Assembly (NCBI GenBank): GCA_037951105.1
Contig: JBAMJV010003307.1
Span: 266,001-330,000 of the forward strand
DNA length: 64,000 nucleotides
Source: Echinarachnius parma
Taxonomy: Eukaryota; Echinodermata; Echinoidea; Clypeasteroida; Echinarachniidae
Reading direction: 5' to 3'
How positions within the stretch are numbered: the stretch's first letter is position 1; each line of letters starts with the position of its first letter. Of the stretch, positions 47,977 to 61,700 are shown piece after piece. The position numbers were made by a program, and so were the translations under genes. The notes beneath the pieces are model-generated. The model ran no database searches and was not told the origin of the DNA. It worked only from the letters and a program-made list of their open reading frames with translations.

Positions 47977-49888
47977 AGCATGGAAGAGGTAAGAAGAGTG
48001 GAACAAGTTACTGTTTTTTTCTTCTTCTAGCTTGTGTTACCCACCTGTAATGGAGAGGGATTTACAGTTGACTTTGTGATATACTAGAAGGAGAAAATAT
48101 ATCTTATCTGTGGAATATGCTGACAGTCATCGTTTACAAATTATTAAGGTTATATATATGTTAACATCGTGTTTTGCCCAATGGAAGATCCGTCTAGCTT
48201 TACAGTGTTTTGACAATTACAGAGAAGAATCAGTAACTGTTTTTCTAGTCTGCCTGGCCGCTGCCTGTATAGCACAGACAAATAAACAAACAAATAAATA
48301 AACTAACAAACAATGCCAGCTCATGTTTATTGGACGTTACTTGGTATGTACCCCACCTTAAAGTTTATGGGATATGATACCCACATAGATCAATGTAAGT
48401 AGAAGCAATGGTATATAGTTCAGGCGTGCAACAGATATAGTGATAATAATTAGTATAATAGGTGACTATGTAGTCCAGTGGGGTGGTTTCACTAACCACT
48501 AAAATCGATTTTAGTATCGGTTTTTAGTTATTAAAAAGATGCTAAAATCAATGTTAGTGTTTAGGGAACAACTCCCCAGATTGCATGAGCATAAAGAAGT
48601 GCAACAAAACAAACCACAAAATATGGACAAGAGTTAACAATTAACAATTTAATGAAAGTAGACTTGAACAAATATGGAGTTTTTGTCAACCAAGATTTCA
48701 GGATAAACCACTGTCCGATGTAAGAATATTGAGTGGTTCATTGTTCCACAGCAAAGGAACAGTAGTAATAAATTTAAAGTAAATTTGAATAAGTTTAAAT
48801 CCCTATTTAGGATATGGAAACGGACGAGCAGAACTTTATTTCAAATGAATGGATGAAAAAGGTGGTTAATACTCTCTACTCTTTTTATTTTGTCATTTTG
48901 TATAAAAACTGTATGCATATTTTTTTTTTTTAAAGATAACTAGAAAAAAAAACATGATGTAAATTTTCTGTAAATTTGTTAAATAAGTCAGTACTGGAGT
49001 ACTGATGAGAGATTGTATATTATATGATGTTAATTGACCGAGTGATGAGACGCTGGAATTTGAAGTGATACAATATGCCAAGAGGAATTACCTCACTTTG
49101 TGATTCGTGTTTTATTCGTAAACTGTTTTTTCTTCATTGTCTAAAGTGTATCAAACAAAACGGAAAAATTGTCAGTAGAAAAAACAACTCTACAAGCCTT
49201 TCGCATACATAGACAAAAACGTATACACACCCATAAACATAGGCACTTGATTTTGAAGCGATACAATTGCAGAGCGAAAATGTTGTCCCTTGACATCTTG
49301 ATGGGATTTCATTTATTTGTAAAACTTTGTTTGCATTTTCTGAAAAATAAAGAACAAAATGGAGCAATTATCACACTAAAATGAAGAAAAAAACTAGCAT
49401 TAATATGCACATACAAACATACACACGCAAACTTGCAAGTACATTTGCACATACATGTCAATATAGGTACAAACACGCTTGCATCAGCAGAAAGAAGTAC
49501 AGATATTTGTAGATGGTCCAAAAAGTTTGGAAATTAAGGCATGTCTGAAACAGATCATTTTTGGGGGAGAAAAAAACCCTTCATTATCATCTTTAGGTTT
49601 TTTTGTTGTGTGCGTTTTTTTCATTGATACAATATGTTCTGTCAGATTGTTTGTATTTTGTGAGTGGCATTTAATGAAAAAATTTGTCATCCAATTAGTC
49701 ACTGGAAATTGTTGTTGTGCTTTCTACCCTAGATCCCTGTTGCACAAAATCTGATACATTCAATTTGAATGAGTGCTTAGGCTTTCAATAACGTGATGCT
49801 GATTGGTTTAAAGACGATGTATGCTCGATCAGTTTATTCGTGCAATGGGGCCTTGATGCTGGAAATGTTTGGTATGTTCTCACTCAGA
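47977..49888. other. Non-coding stretch right of UBE2K
   Basis: No exon recognised. AT-rich with scattered simple sequence (CAAATAAA repeats near 48280-48310). It could include UBE2K 3' UTR or plain intergenic sequence. Confidence 0.4.
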
Positions 49889-50051
49889 TTCTCTATTGAA
49901 TTCAACACACGTTCTATTGAATTCAACACACGTTCAATTGAATTCAACACGCGTTCTATTGAATTCAACACACGTTCTATTGAATTCAACACACGTTCTA
50001 TTGAATTCAACACGCATTCAATTTAATTCAACACACGTTCTATTGAATTCC
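49889..50051 (+). repeat. 21-base minisatellite (TTCTATTGAATTCAACACACG)
   Basis: About seven and a half units of a 21-base repeat containing TATTGAATTCAACACACG, with single-base variants (TTCAATTGAA, ACACGCG). Because 21 is a multiple of three, all frames stay open and give spurious repeat peptides. Confidence 0.95.
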
Positions 50052-53000
50052 CAGGGATGTAAGTTTTACAGATTTATCTGGAATTCCAGATTTTGTTTTT
50101 CTTTTCCTGACATATTTTTGTAAAACTGGAAACAATTTATTGTTTGATCAAATTGTTTGAGAAATTAACCCTAATAACAGCTGATATATGGTTGAAACAT
50201 GTCTTTTTAAACTTTAAATATGTATCATTTGAACTAAATTGTTCAACTTTTCTTTGTATGAGCAGTTTTTGTAGCACACAGCTTGCTCTCGTTATAATTT
50301 TCCAGATTTCTGTTGTTGTGCTACTTACATACATCCATGAAGACCTGTACAAACCTGATGGAGGTAAAGAAGACTTGTTCATTTCAATTGTTCATGAAAT
50401 CAATCTCAAATTTGTTTCTATATTCCATAGGCTTATAAAAAAATATTTTTGTGGCATACAAATCAACATGGTCAGATTACTTCTTTAAAAGCAAATTTAG
50501 TTTATGGCCAGTGTATACGTGTATTAAATTGTATTAGTCATTTTTTTTTTACGGATGGCTATAATAATATGTATGGATACATATATACCCTCCCCGGTAT
50601 TAAAGCAAAACTGATTTTTTTTTTAAGAACGTATCGTGATCTGAGTCGATTTGCAACTGATCTCCAATTATTGTGCTGAAATGACATTGCAAAGGATTTT
50701 GAAGAAAGTGCTACCTAATTGGTAAGCAGATGTGTAGGTGTGTGGGGAGGGGACATTCACTTATGGATATTCTTATGATGGCATGTAATAGCTAAGCTGG
50801 TACCCTTGATTCTAACAATAATTTGTAGTTGTAAACTTATATGCATTGTTTGGTTTAAAAAGAAATAATCTCAAAGAGATTTAAGAAAATGTAAGTATTA
50901 TTTAAAATTTTCACTCAAATACTACTTATATATGTTTTACAATATTTCTTGGAATTCACTTTTTTATATTGTATGCTGTTTACTTGTTCCTCCAATTTGT
51001 CATAATGACATATGACATCTTTGCTATTCTTAATATATTGTTTAGTAACCCTCACTCTTCGCACAGACCGTTTTTTTCATACGAGGAGCGTTTCAGAAGT
51101 TTCCATCCTTACCCAACCAGCGACTTTATATCCCCTGTATTCCAACCTCATGTACAATGCATGCAGACCAACCGTTTATATGATTGAACCGAGTGTATTA
51201 AGATTAATCTATTACAGGCAGAGGCTATTGGGATATGTCACATGATTCAATGTAGCCCATAAGGAACCACTCGTAGCTCAGATTGATCTCAGAACAGAAT
51301 AGAAGGGTGGGCAGCTTCTTTTTAATCAAGGGGCGAATTGTTACTTACTTGAGACAGAATAACAGTGTTTTTACAACACTTACTTGAGACAGAATAATAT
51401 TATAAATTAAGTTGTTATCCAAATACTTCTCAGTCAACATGAGGAAGTGATATCATACATATAGGAATATACAGGTGCGTTTTGGGGTATTAACCATCTA
51501 GTGCCATGGACAACTCTAGCCACAGTACCCACAGAGAATCATACCTATAATGATTTATTCCTGAATGCACACAATATACAAGAGTAGAATAAATAGTTAG
51601 GGCACTCAGACTCCTTGCCAAGCTTAACTTTCTTTCCATTCATTACAGATCCATGGTGGTTTCATGCTACAATTATTCATGTAAGCTTGTATGAAAGAAC
51701 ACAGTCAAGTGGATTATTTCAACTTAATTTGGCATACTTAGGCTAAAGAGGTTAATTAAGTCTTGAAACTTCTTGGACGCCGCTGGTTTATATATTTTTA
51801 AAACTCTCCAAGCTCCCATAGGCTTTGGCGCATTATCCGTCTTGTCCAAAAGCTATTGTATACTTACATGAACTTATGATATGAAGCCAAATGTTATGCT
51901 CGTCTTTGTAATGTACATGACATACAGTATGTCCCTATTGGAATGAGATGTATTGTAATTGATTCTGTTTCTAGAGGGGAGAAGAGGAAGGATCAGTTAT
52001 ATGACACCAAATCTATATGTTTATATGTACCTTGTAATTTACACTGTTCGTTATTGTACAATAATTAAAAGAGAAAATCTCTACATGAACTGAACTTATG
52101 GTCTGATTCTAGTTATTTCACTTTGTAATGCGTTGGTTTTTCATCCCTTTTTTCTTAAAAAAAAATACATAACGACGCTGTACTCATCTCCTTTTTACAC
52201 GTAACAAAACAAACATACAAAAATGATCACTCACACAAATATAATTTATGTACAAGATATATCAAAGAAGTTATATACAAACTTTATGAGAATGATTGCT
52301 TCTGAAAATACACCACTTCTTAAAAGACATATTGACACATGGGTCCATACTATGGGAATAAATATTGTTTTGGTAATTTATATGATTCCACTTCTTTTGT
52401 CCATAAAACACATAATTGTAAAACGAATTATTCACAATGATGAAATAGTTCAAGATTATTATATATTATACTTGTGGATCTGTAAAGAAAATGTTAAATT
52501 GAAGATTGATTTATACCGTTGAAATAATTCTTTTATTTTATTTTGTCAAGTTTTAAATGCACATTGCATTAATTAGAGTTAAAACAAATATTACATACAA
52601 TAGGCATTATTTGTGAAAATATATAGTCATACATTCATTCAAGTCTCATGAAACCAAATTGACTCAATTTTTCTTAAATTTACTTTCATAGAAAAACAAT
52701 AAATGTTAACTATATATACAAAACAATATTTATACACAGCAATGATGAGTACATGTATCGATACATTTACATAATTATGTCGTGTTCGACAAATGTCCAA
52801 TTTGTACTTATATTTTAGGACGTGTAAGTGAAGTTTACAATTATTGCAATTCATACGTACACGGTTAATTCAAAACATTTCACCTACAAATTACATGAGC
52901 ATTATCTACGTACAATTTACAATTTCGTACAAAACGTTTATATTTCATGCACATTTTGTCACATACACAATCATTTCTGAAATATCTCCACGCTAGCTTC

Positions 53001-53404
53001 TTCTTCCTTGATTCTGATTCATGACTGATTATATAATGCAAGTTGCTAGATGATATTTCCCAAGCACTGTCCCATTTACTCTACAGAACTATACAAATTA
53101 ATACATAAACATGCAACATGGAAACTGTTATAATCCATTTTTTTTTAATAACTGGTATATTTTAAAAAAATGTGTTGGCTCGATTTTTTTCTTTCTGATT
53201 TACGTTTAATATTCAAATGACTGTATCTTCTTCTTCTTCCAATGAACTGCAGGATTCATATTCTGAATATTATTGCAGTTATTCTGGTTATCTTTGGATA
53301 ATCCAACTTTTTCTGGACGGATTTTGTTCAAACATACGTTTGTTGTGATGAAAAAAAAATGTCTTTTTACAGGTACTGCACCTAGTTTTTATAATAATAC
53401 CTAG
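50052..53404. other. AT-rich gene-poor stretch
   Basis: I see no gene, RNA or clear mobile element. Open frames here are short, AT-rich and without recognisable motifs. Confidence 0.45.
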
Positions 53405-53489
53405 CCGTATTCACACGATCAACTCTTAAGAATTGCAAAATGTGTGTTCAAACGATGCCAATTCTCGAGAGTTGCAATTCTTAAAAATA

Positions 53490-55354
53490 GCCGTATTCAG
53501 ACGATAAAAGCCAATCTTGTGGTTATCTTGTGGTTATCTCGTGGTTTGCAATTCTTAAGAATATCTTGTGGTTAGCGCCTGTTTGAACACGCAAAACTCG
53601 TGGTTATCTTGTGGTTTCCAAACCATAGAAGTAGTATATAAATATATAGTTGTAAAAGAAAGAATGGTTAACTATTGGTTTAGAACTATATCTGGTAAAG
53701 AAGTCAAGTATTCCACGACAGTGTGTAATATTTTGAAACTCCTGCGAGATAATGATATATTTTCCTCTAAATGGACTCGATATGTACATACTGTTTTGCA
53801 TGAATTAGGTATGTCAAATTTGTGGTATGAATATGAAAAAGTAAGTAGTTCATGGGTGAAATCAGCCCTTAACTAAGATTAAGTGATACATATTCTCAAA
53901 ATTGGCACAGTAAAATTAACGATAGTACATGTTGTTTAAATTACCGAATTTTTAAAAGTAAGGTAATTATGGAACCATATTTGATATTAATGCCGCCCTC
54001 ATTGAGAATTGCTTTAGCAAAGCTCCGATGTGGAAATCGCAGATTGCCTGTAGTAACTGGAAGATATAATGGAATTGAAAGAAAGGATCGCATATGCGAG
54101 CTTTGTAACAATAATAAATTAGGGGATGAATTTCATTATCTATTTGAATGTCCAGTACTAGATAATGAAAGAAAGACCTTTATAAAGTCATACTATAGAG
54201 TGAGACCGAATGTAATGAAAATGAGTCGGTTATTTAATAGTGTAAATCATAGGGAATTAGCAAATGTATCAAAATCGTGTTGTATCATAATGGCACTCTA
54301 TATAATAAGAAATAGTTAAAGTCTGCAGCCACAACGCTGATTTGTAGTATGTATGATTATCCTTCAAATTGACGAATAGTGGTAACTTGGAAAGTATTAT
54401 AGTCATTTATAATATGTTGATGCACACGTTTACTGCATGATCTGAACAAGTACCTTTGTTGTATGTAAATAGTTTTTGCTCTTGTTTTTTTTCCTTTTCT
54501 TCTCTACTGCATTGATATTTCAATATCTGTTGTGCATTCTCTTGATAGTAACATTTCCTTGGTCAATTCGTAGCTTGCGATTGACCTTGTTTTCTTTCTT
54601 TTACTTCTTTATTATTATTATGAATATTGCGATTGCGTTTTATTTTTTTGTCTTTGTTTGCTAAATATCGTCTTCACACCATATTATAATGATTATTTAG
54701 CCCCCATAATTATGAAAGTTAGGTATATTACTATATTGATTCTGAAATAGTTCATTTTTACAAACTTACTTTAGATTATTATTAATAGTTTCCTGCTAAC
54801 TTGTCAGTATCACTGTTCATTTATTTGGTCATCATTGCATAGCGGTTTCACTCTTAAAGTAATATCACCTTTTAGTAAAAGTATAGGGAAATTAAATTTG
54901 ACAAGACCGAGTTTATCATCTCAATGATCTTCACATTTTCGAAAGTTTATATTTTTGATCGATTTTAAATTTGCAATTAACTTACTTCCTGTTTGTTTTA
55001 TGTTACATGTTAGTTTTCTTATATTTTGTGATATATGTTTTGAATATGTGTATATATATGTGTATATATTTGTTATATTGTGCTAAATGTGATTTTCTTC
55101 AATACCCTACGACAGGGTGACATGAGAAATAAAACATTGAACATTGTGGTTTGGAAACCACAAGATAACCACAACATAACCACGAGATTGCGCATATTTT
55201 GCAGTGCGCGCAATCTTGTGGATTGGAAACCACAAGATAACCACGAGTTTTGCGTGTTCAAACGAGCGCTAACCACAAGATATTCTTAAGAATTGCAAAC
55301 CACGAGATAACCACAAGATAACCACAAGATTGGCTTTAATCGTCTGAATACGGC
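53490..55354. mobile_element. Long-TIR hairpin element with a LINE piece at its centre
   Basis: Arms of about 135 bases are near-perfect inverted repeats. The left arm is 53490-53627 (GCCGTATTCAGACGATAAAA, then CAATCTTGTGGTTATCTTGT, ending TTTCCAAACCA). The right arm is about 55220-55354. TA flanks both ends (53488-53489, 55355-55356). The right side has an additional inner copy of the arm's core (55141-55215). Between the arms lie about 1.5 kb including a LINE 3' coding piece. A shorter relative with GCCGTATTCACACGAT sits just left, at 53404-53487. Confidence 0.85.
53641..54319 (+). pseudogene. LINE ORF2 C-terminal fragment (zinc-binding RT tail)
   Basis: Frame one (53641-53876) reads VVKERMVNYWFRTISGKEV to SSSWVKSALN. 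The sequence continues in another frame as LRLSDTYSQNWHSKINDS then IALAKLRCGNRRLPVVTGRY and CELCNNNKLGDEFHYLFECP, ending at a stop at 54319. The CxxC...HxxxxC tail and the LRxGNRRLPxxTGRY phrase are typical of the zinc-binding region after reverse transcriptase in invertebrate non-LTR elements. One frame change near 53873 shows the copy is dead. The reverse transcriptase proper is absent. The noncoding 54320-55140 is probably its 3' UTR, with AATAAA near 55128. Confidence 0.8.
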
Positions 55355-55356
55355 TA

Positions 55357-56261
55357 TTAATAATGCATTTATATAGCGCATTTTCCATATAGAATGTTCA
55401 AATGCGCTTAAATAATTATTATTATAAATATTATTACCCATGGTCATCAGGTACATATCAAACCCACACAATGATAATGCGTACTTTCTCAACTCCCCGG
55501 GGAGCATACTAGCCAAGCTGCCACTGATGATGGCGCTAAGGCTAATTAACACCTGACCATGGTACCCATTTATACACCTGGGTAGAGAGCAGCAATAGTG
55601 GATAAATTGTCTTGCTGAAGGACAAACGCCGTGGGCATGGTTCGAACTCGGGATCTCTCTCTCTTTCTGTACCTCGGAAAAATAATAACTGTTTTTTTTA
55701 TTTTTTTATATAGCACATTAGACCTAAAAATGAAAAGAGCGTCCTATTCAAATTTCCATCAGGTGTTTATACAATCATGTGATTTCAATCAGAATGAAGA
55801 ACGAGTGGAGTTTTAATTGGGTTTAAACTAGTCAGCGTTCTGGATGTAGCGGATATGACTGGAAAAGGGAGTTCCCTGGAGATGTTTAAAAAGATCTTGA
55901 CACTTAATTGGAATAACCATTATGGAAAGCCATTAGTTTCCTTGTTAGATTGTTAAACACGTTCCTTAAACAGGCCTAACATTTTGATAAAAATCATTAA
56001 CAATTTCTTTTATCAAAGAGACTTCAAGTTATTGATGTAAAATTTTGTTGAAAGTTTCAAATATTTGCATTTGAGCTCTTGACTATGTCTAATTTCGAAG
56101 CTGCAAACATGACAAATGGCTTTCCATAATGTTTAAGTCCAACTTAGTGTTAAGTTCGACTTGGGATCTTTGTAAAAACACCCCAGAGACGAGAAGCAAG
56201 AGAGGAGAACATTCTGTTTCTTGAAGCGCGCCCTCTCGACCAAGTACGTAAGTATACCCCT
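55357..56261. other. Non-coding flank 3' of the TMEM179-like gene
   Basis: Holds part of a family also present at 58047-58338: AATGGCTTTCCATAATGTTTAAGTCCAACTTAG-like sequence (in pieces) near 56113-56148, and AAGCCATTAGTTTCC near 55926. Probably the 3' UTR and downstream DNA of the minus-strand gene. Confidence 0.45.
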
Positions 56262-58667
56262 TTACTGGTCTTTGCCCTTGCAGCAGACGGCCATGAAGAG
56301 AGCGAAGAGGGAAATTGCGGTCCAGCTGAAGAAACTCAACCAAGCTGAAGCCTGCAAAATAACGTGATATTATATTATGATCAAAGTGATCCATTGACAT
56401 TGTCGAATTCAACCAAAATCACTTGGAACATTCACATTTATCTTGTATTTTGTTGTTTAGCTTATGGTAACGGAAACAGAGGGATGTGGCGGCCAAGCTG
56501 AAGAAACTCAACCACGCAGAAGCCTGTAATTGTGTGATAATTGTGTGCTATTATTCAAAATAAAACAAAATTAATTCAGTGTTTCATTTAAAATCGCAAT
56601 GTCTCAATTGTTGTCAATTTGAAACAATTGTGATTAATCTGGTAACAAAATATTACGGATAGAATACACATTTTCTCAGGAGCTCCGATAAAATTATACA
56701 CTGAAACACCCTTCCCGTCTTCACCATTATAGTTACCCCAAAAATAAATTACAATTTTGCCCCCAAAAGTAGATGTTGCCTAATATTACATAGTTTTGCC
56801 CCCAAATAACATGGAAATGCCAGAATATTTAAAATGAAGTAATCTTGCCCAAATATTGGTGTCTGGACCTGAGGCCCTCTAGGCTCTGCCTTGTTCACCT
56901 TCAGTGACAATTAATAACGAGAGTTACTTACCTCAGCCGTAATCAGGTAATTGTAGAACTTTGAACCATCGTATTTGACCCAGCCAAGGCTATCTTTCTG
57001 ATAATCTTTGCATCTGCATTTCAGAGAATTGATCGAAGACAATTGTGATAAATGACTTTAATTTTTCGCGTTTCAGAATTCGATAATTGAATTTCATTGT
57101 CGAATTATATGCCTATATAGCAGTGTAATCTATATTTTCAAAAATATATCACTATGTAGTTATATTTTACGATTTTGTAATTCTTCCTTTAAATTCGACC
57201 ATAATAATTTCAATATATTTGCCATTTGAAATCCATTTAGGCGGAAGTTGTCGTGCACTACTAGAATATACAGGACTATAATGTCGCGAGCAATCCTTAT
57301 ACTATTGTGCGGTGTATAAGTCCTTAAACTTTGCCGTGACGTAACTAAATATTCAACCAATCAGCGAGTTACAATATCGGGCAAAATGTAATCGGAAGGA
57401 ATGTTTTATTTGTAAACGCGATAGTTTGGTGCCAGCTGATATTACTTCCATCTCCCTGACCCCTCCTCTCCCCCTATACCCCCTCTCTCTCTACTCCCCT
57501 CCTCTCTCCCTACTCCCCTCCTCTCTCCCAACATTCAACCAATCCACGAGTAACCCTGTTGAGCGAGGCAGCGAAGTAGGAATGTTAAATGGGACAACTT
57601 GTTACTGCACGTTTTGCCCCTCGCTAATTCCTGCAGCTCCTTCTCCCCTTCTTTCCGATTCTCATTTTCTCGTTCTTTTCCTATAATGTATTTATATTTT
57701 AATAGGAAATCATTAATCCATGAAACGTTTTGATTCATTATAAAAAATTAAAAACTGCTGTATATAAGACCCACGTGAATGTTGGTATGGGTCGTTGATC
57801 CTGGAGCCCGTCGCACAGGCGATTGAACCCGATGGTGATCACGCAGGCCGCTGACAGGGTGGATAAAGCGACCAGGACATACGTCACCACGAAGAACACG
57901 GGGGCTGCGCTCCTATACAAAAAAAAAAACATACAGAACAACACCGTGTTTAGATAAATCTAACATCAAACAACGTAAGTTCGTTTTGATTTGTCTATTT
58001 TGTTTTAAAGTTACATGCAATACAAACATATATAGAGCGACCAGGGGGTGTTTCACAAAGATCCTGAGTTGAACTTAACTCTAAGTTGGACTTAAGAAGT
58101 ATGGTAAGCCATTTGTAATCTTGGAATAAAATATATTCAAAAGCTAAAATGTAAGTATTTTAGACTTTTTATAAATGTTGCATCAAGAACATGAAATCTC
58201 TTTGATAATAGAAAAAAATGTATGATTCGAATCAACATTTTATGCCTTTTAAAAGAAATTTTACAAAAACGTTTCAAAGAAACTAATGGCTTTTCATAAT
58301 ATTTAAGTCCAACTTAGAATCTTTGTGAAACACCCTCCTGGTCATAAGCCATCACGAAGAACATAGGGGAAGCGATCTTATAAAGAAAAGATAAACAAAG
58401 AAGACGAAACAAAATACAAACATATTAAAGCCAAATAACAGTTTATTAGGAAACGCCCAACACACAACACATGACACATATTTGCTTAATTGCTTTCATC
58501 ACCAACCAAAGTCTTATCTGCTAAGATTTGGACAAAAACTGCTTTGGAATTCACTATTTGAGCAATAAAATGTTCTAAAAAACAAACACTTTTACCAGAG
58601 ATTCAATTCAACCTTATATACGCTGTAAGCAAAAGCTATTAATGATAATACATGTGAATATAATGTA

Positions 58668-58707
<40 letters not shown>

Positions 58708-61700
58708 GGCTCAGCCGTCTTGTTATGGACCGCCAACAGTATATCGATGAAGCCACGAAGCACCTTGACAACCGTTCGCACTACACATCACTTGATTCTG
58801 ACCCCACCTCTGATTTCTCTGAACAGATCCAACTGACTCTAGACGACTTGAAGGCTCGTGAGCATCTCTCAATCAAAGCACACAAATTTCTTTCTCCCAC
58901 TAATGCTAAACCTGCCAGATTCTACCTTCTCCCCAAGATTCACAAACCAGGTAATCCAGGCCGCCCGATCCTTTCCGGTGATGGTTCACCCACAGAGCAC
59001 ATCTCACTCTTTGTTGATCATCACATCAAACCTCTTGTCCCCTTAGCACCTTCATACATTCATGACACCCCTGACTTTCCTAGGAAACTCGAGGACATTA
59101 AGGAACAGATACCTGAGACTGCGATCATTGGAACTTTTGATGTTTCCTCTTTGTACACCAACATCCCCTTCGACGAAGGAATCACCGCATCATGCGAAGC
59201 CTTGGCTCAGAGTGGTCACACCAATCCCCCCATCTCTGACATCAAATCTCTCATGTCCCATGTACTAGCCAAAAACAACTTCACATTCTCTGACAGGCAC
59301 TATCTACAGATATTTGGAACAGCCATGGGTACCCGCATGGCCCCCTCATTTGCATGTCTCTTCATGACCAAGCTGGAGCAGCAAATGTTAGACTCAGCAC
59401 CTTGCCGCCCATGGATTTGGTGGCGCTACATTGACGATGTCTTCTTCATCTGGACCAGCGATGAAGAGAGCCTACACACATTCATTGACCACATGAATTC
59501 CTTCCACAGAACCATAAAGTTCACTTCTAACTTCTCCCTAGATGAAACCCACTTCCTTGATGTCACCATCAAGAAGGAGAACAGCCAGATCACCACCAGT
59601 CTCTACACCAAGCCCACAGACACCCACCAGTACCTCCATTCATCTAGCTGTCACCCCCGCCACTGCAAGACAGGTATTGCTTACAGCCAAGCCCTTCGAC
59701 TCCGCCGCATCTGCTCCAAGGACTCTGACTTTTCCCTCCATGCCAGAAATTTCAAGACACACCTCACAGCCAGGGGCCACAGTGCCAAAGCAGTTTATTT
59801 ATTCATTAACAAAGTTCGTTCTCTCCCCAGATCCGAGGTTCTGAAGAAGAAGACTCCCAACCAGAGCACCACTGTTGTCACACCCCTAGTGACCACCTTT
59901 CATCCCAACTTACCTCCCCTCCGTCACATATTGACTAACAATCACCACATTCTTCACACTTCTGATCGCCTCCAACAGGCTGTCCCTGATGCCCCCATCC
60001 TAGCCTACAGACGCCCTCGTAACCTCAAGGACCACATTGTTCGAGCTGAACTTCCCACCCCCAATAACAACCCCTCTCCCATACAGCAAGGCACCTTTAA
60101 GTGCACCGCCGACAGATGCATTGTGTGTCGGGTACATATCCATCAGGATGATACCTTCACCAGCCACTCCAACAACATCTCTCACCATACCAAGGGCCAC
60201 ATCACATGCACCACCACCAATGTTGTATATCTTATCACGTGCAGAGTCTGTGGCATGCAGTACGTAGGCGAAACCAGGAACACCCTCAAGAGACGCTTTT
60301 ACGGACACAGATCCACCATCCACACCTCCAAACATGACGCCCCAGTCGGCAACCACTTCAACCTACCTAATCACTCCATTTCTGACATGATTCTACAGGG
60401 AATAGAATCTCTAGGTAACCGCCTGGACACACTCCGCTCCAGCAGAGAGAAGTATTGGATAAGACGTCTCTGCACCATTCATCCCCGTGGTCTCAACATC
60501 CAAGAAGGCAGTGATTAACCTTTGCATCTCTCCCCTTCATCGTTTGCACCACCATTTGTTTGTTTTCACCCCCCATATCGATACTTTACTTTGTTCCACA
60601 TACTATTCATATTCTTATTTCCCATTTTATTTTCCCCATATATTCATTTTAGTTTCCTTTGAGATCACATTATATACACTGTCACCATTCATACACATAA
60701 TCATGTTAGTTTATTAATATGTTATACTTTTTGCATTTAATTTCTCTCTATAGGTACACTGTCCATAGACATGGGCTTATTCATTTAGATCCACATTCTC
60801 ATCATGCATAGTTCCACCTCTATTTTGATCATATTGTACCACCCTCTCTCATTTGTCTCTCCACCTTCCCTCTGATTACCTACCTATTTAGGCTTCCTTT
60901 TGTTCACTATCTCTTTTACACTCCCTGTCCCATTCATTTGTGTATGTTGCTTCCCTACACGTATCATCACCTACTGGGTCCTCATCCTTTTCACTCTCTC
61001 CTTTGAACTCGCCTATCCTATTCATCCGATCCTGCAACACACTTCACTTCACTTTCTTTGTCCTAATCCTCTCGCTCATATCCCCTACACTCATAATCCC
61101 CTCTATTGTTCCTCCCCTCTCAGTGCCCCAGTGCACTCCCACACCTCATCAACTGTCTTTTGTTCACATGTCTCTTTCCATTTCTTGATTTATTTCTTTG
61201 ATCCTCCCTACCTCTATTCTTCTCTAAGCCTTACACTCTCATCACATTTTCTTTGACTGCAGCCACTTAAGGACCCTCCCATGCCTGTTTGACCTGATTG
61301 GTCAAGCAGTCCTGACACTCACCCACTCACAGTTGCTTTCATTGTTTTGTGTCTCCGCCTCCTTTCCTCTTTCCAGCCCCCCTTCCAGACATGTGTTTAT
61401 GTTGGTATATATTCTGTGTTTTTTCTGTAGTAACTGTCATTTGTGCCCTGACGAAGATTCTGCTATAATACGACTCTCATTTTACCACATTGGCGATTTT
61501 TTAGTAGACAAGCAGTTTTCAGCAGTATTTTCCATATTTATGTAAATAATAATAATAATAATAATAACAATAATAATACTAATAAATGATCATTAATAAT
61601 GATAACTTACGTCATGAGTAGTTTTTTCTTCTTGCATGCTTCAACCATCCGGTAGATGCCCGCCACCAGTGCGATAAACGCAGCCACACTCTGCGGAATA

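Noticed and set aside
50969-51245. Short hydrophobic frames in the gene-poor stretch
   Set aside because: AT-rich, overlapping in two frames, without motifs or splice context.
56089-56412. A 107-codon minus-strand frame over the last TMEM179-like exon
   Set aside because: It is the wrong frame; the phase set by the previous exon gives the hydrophobic TM4 and a proper stop.
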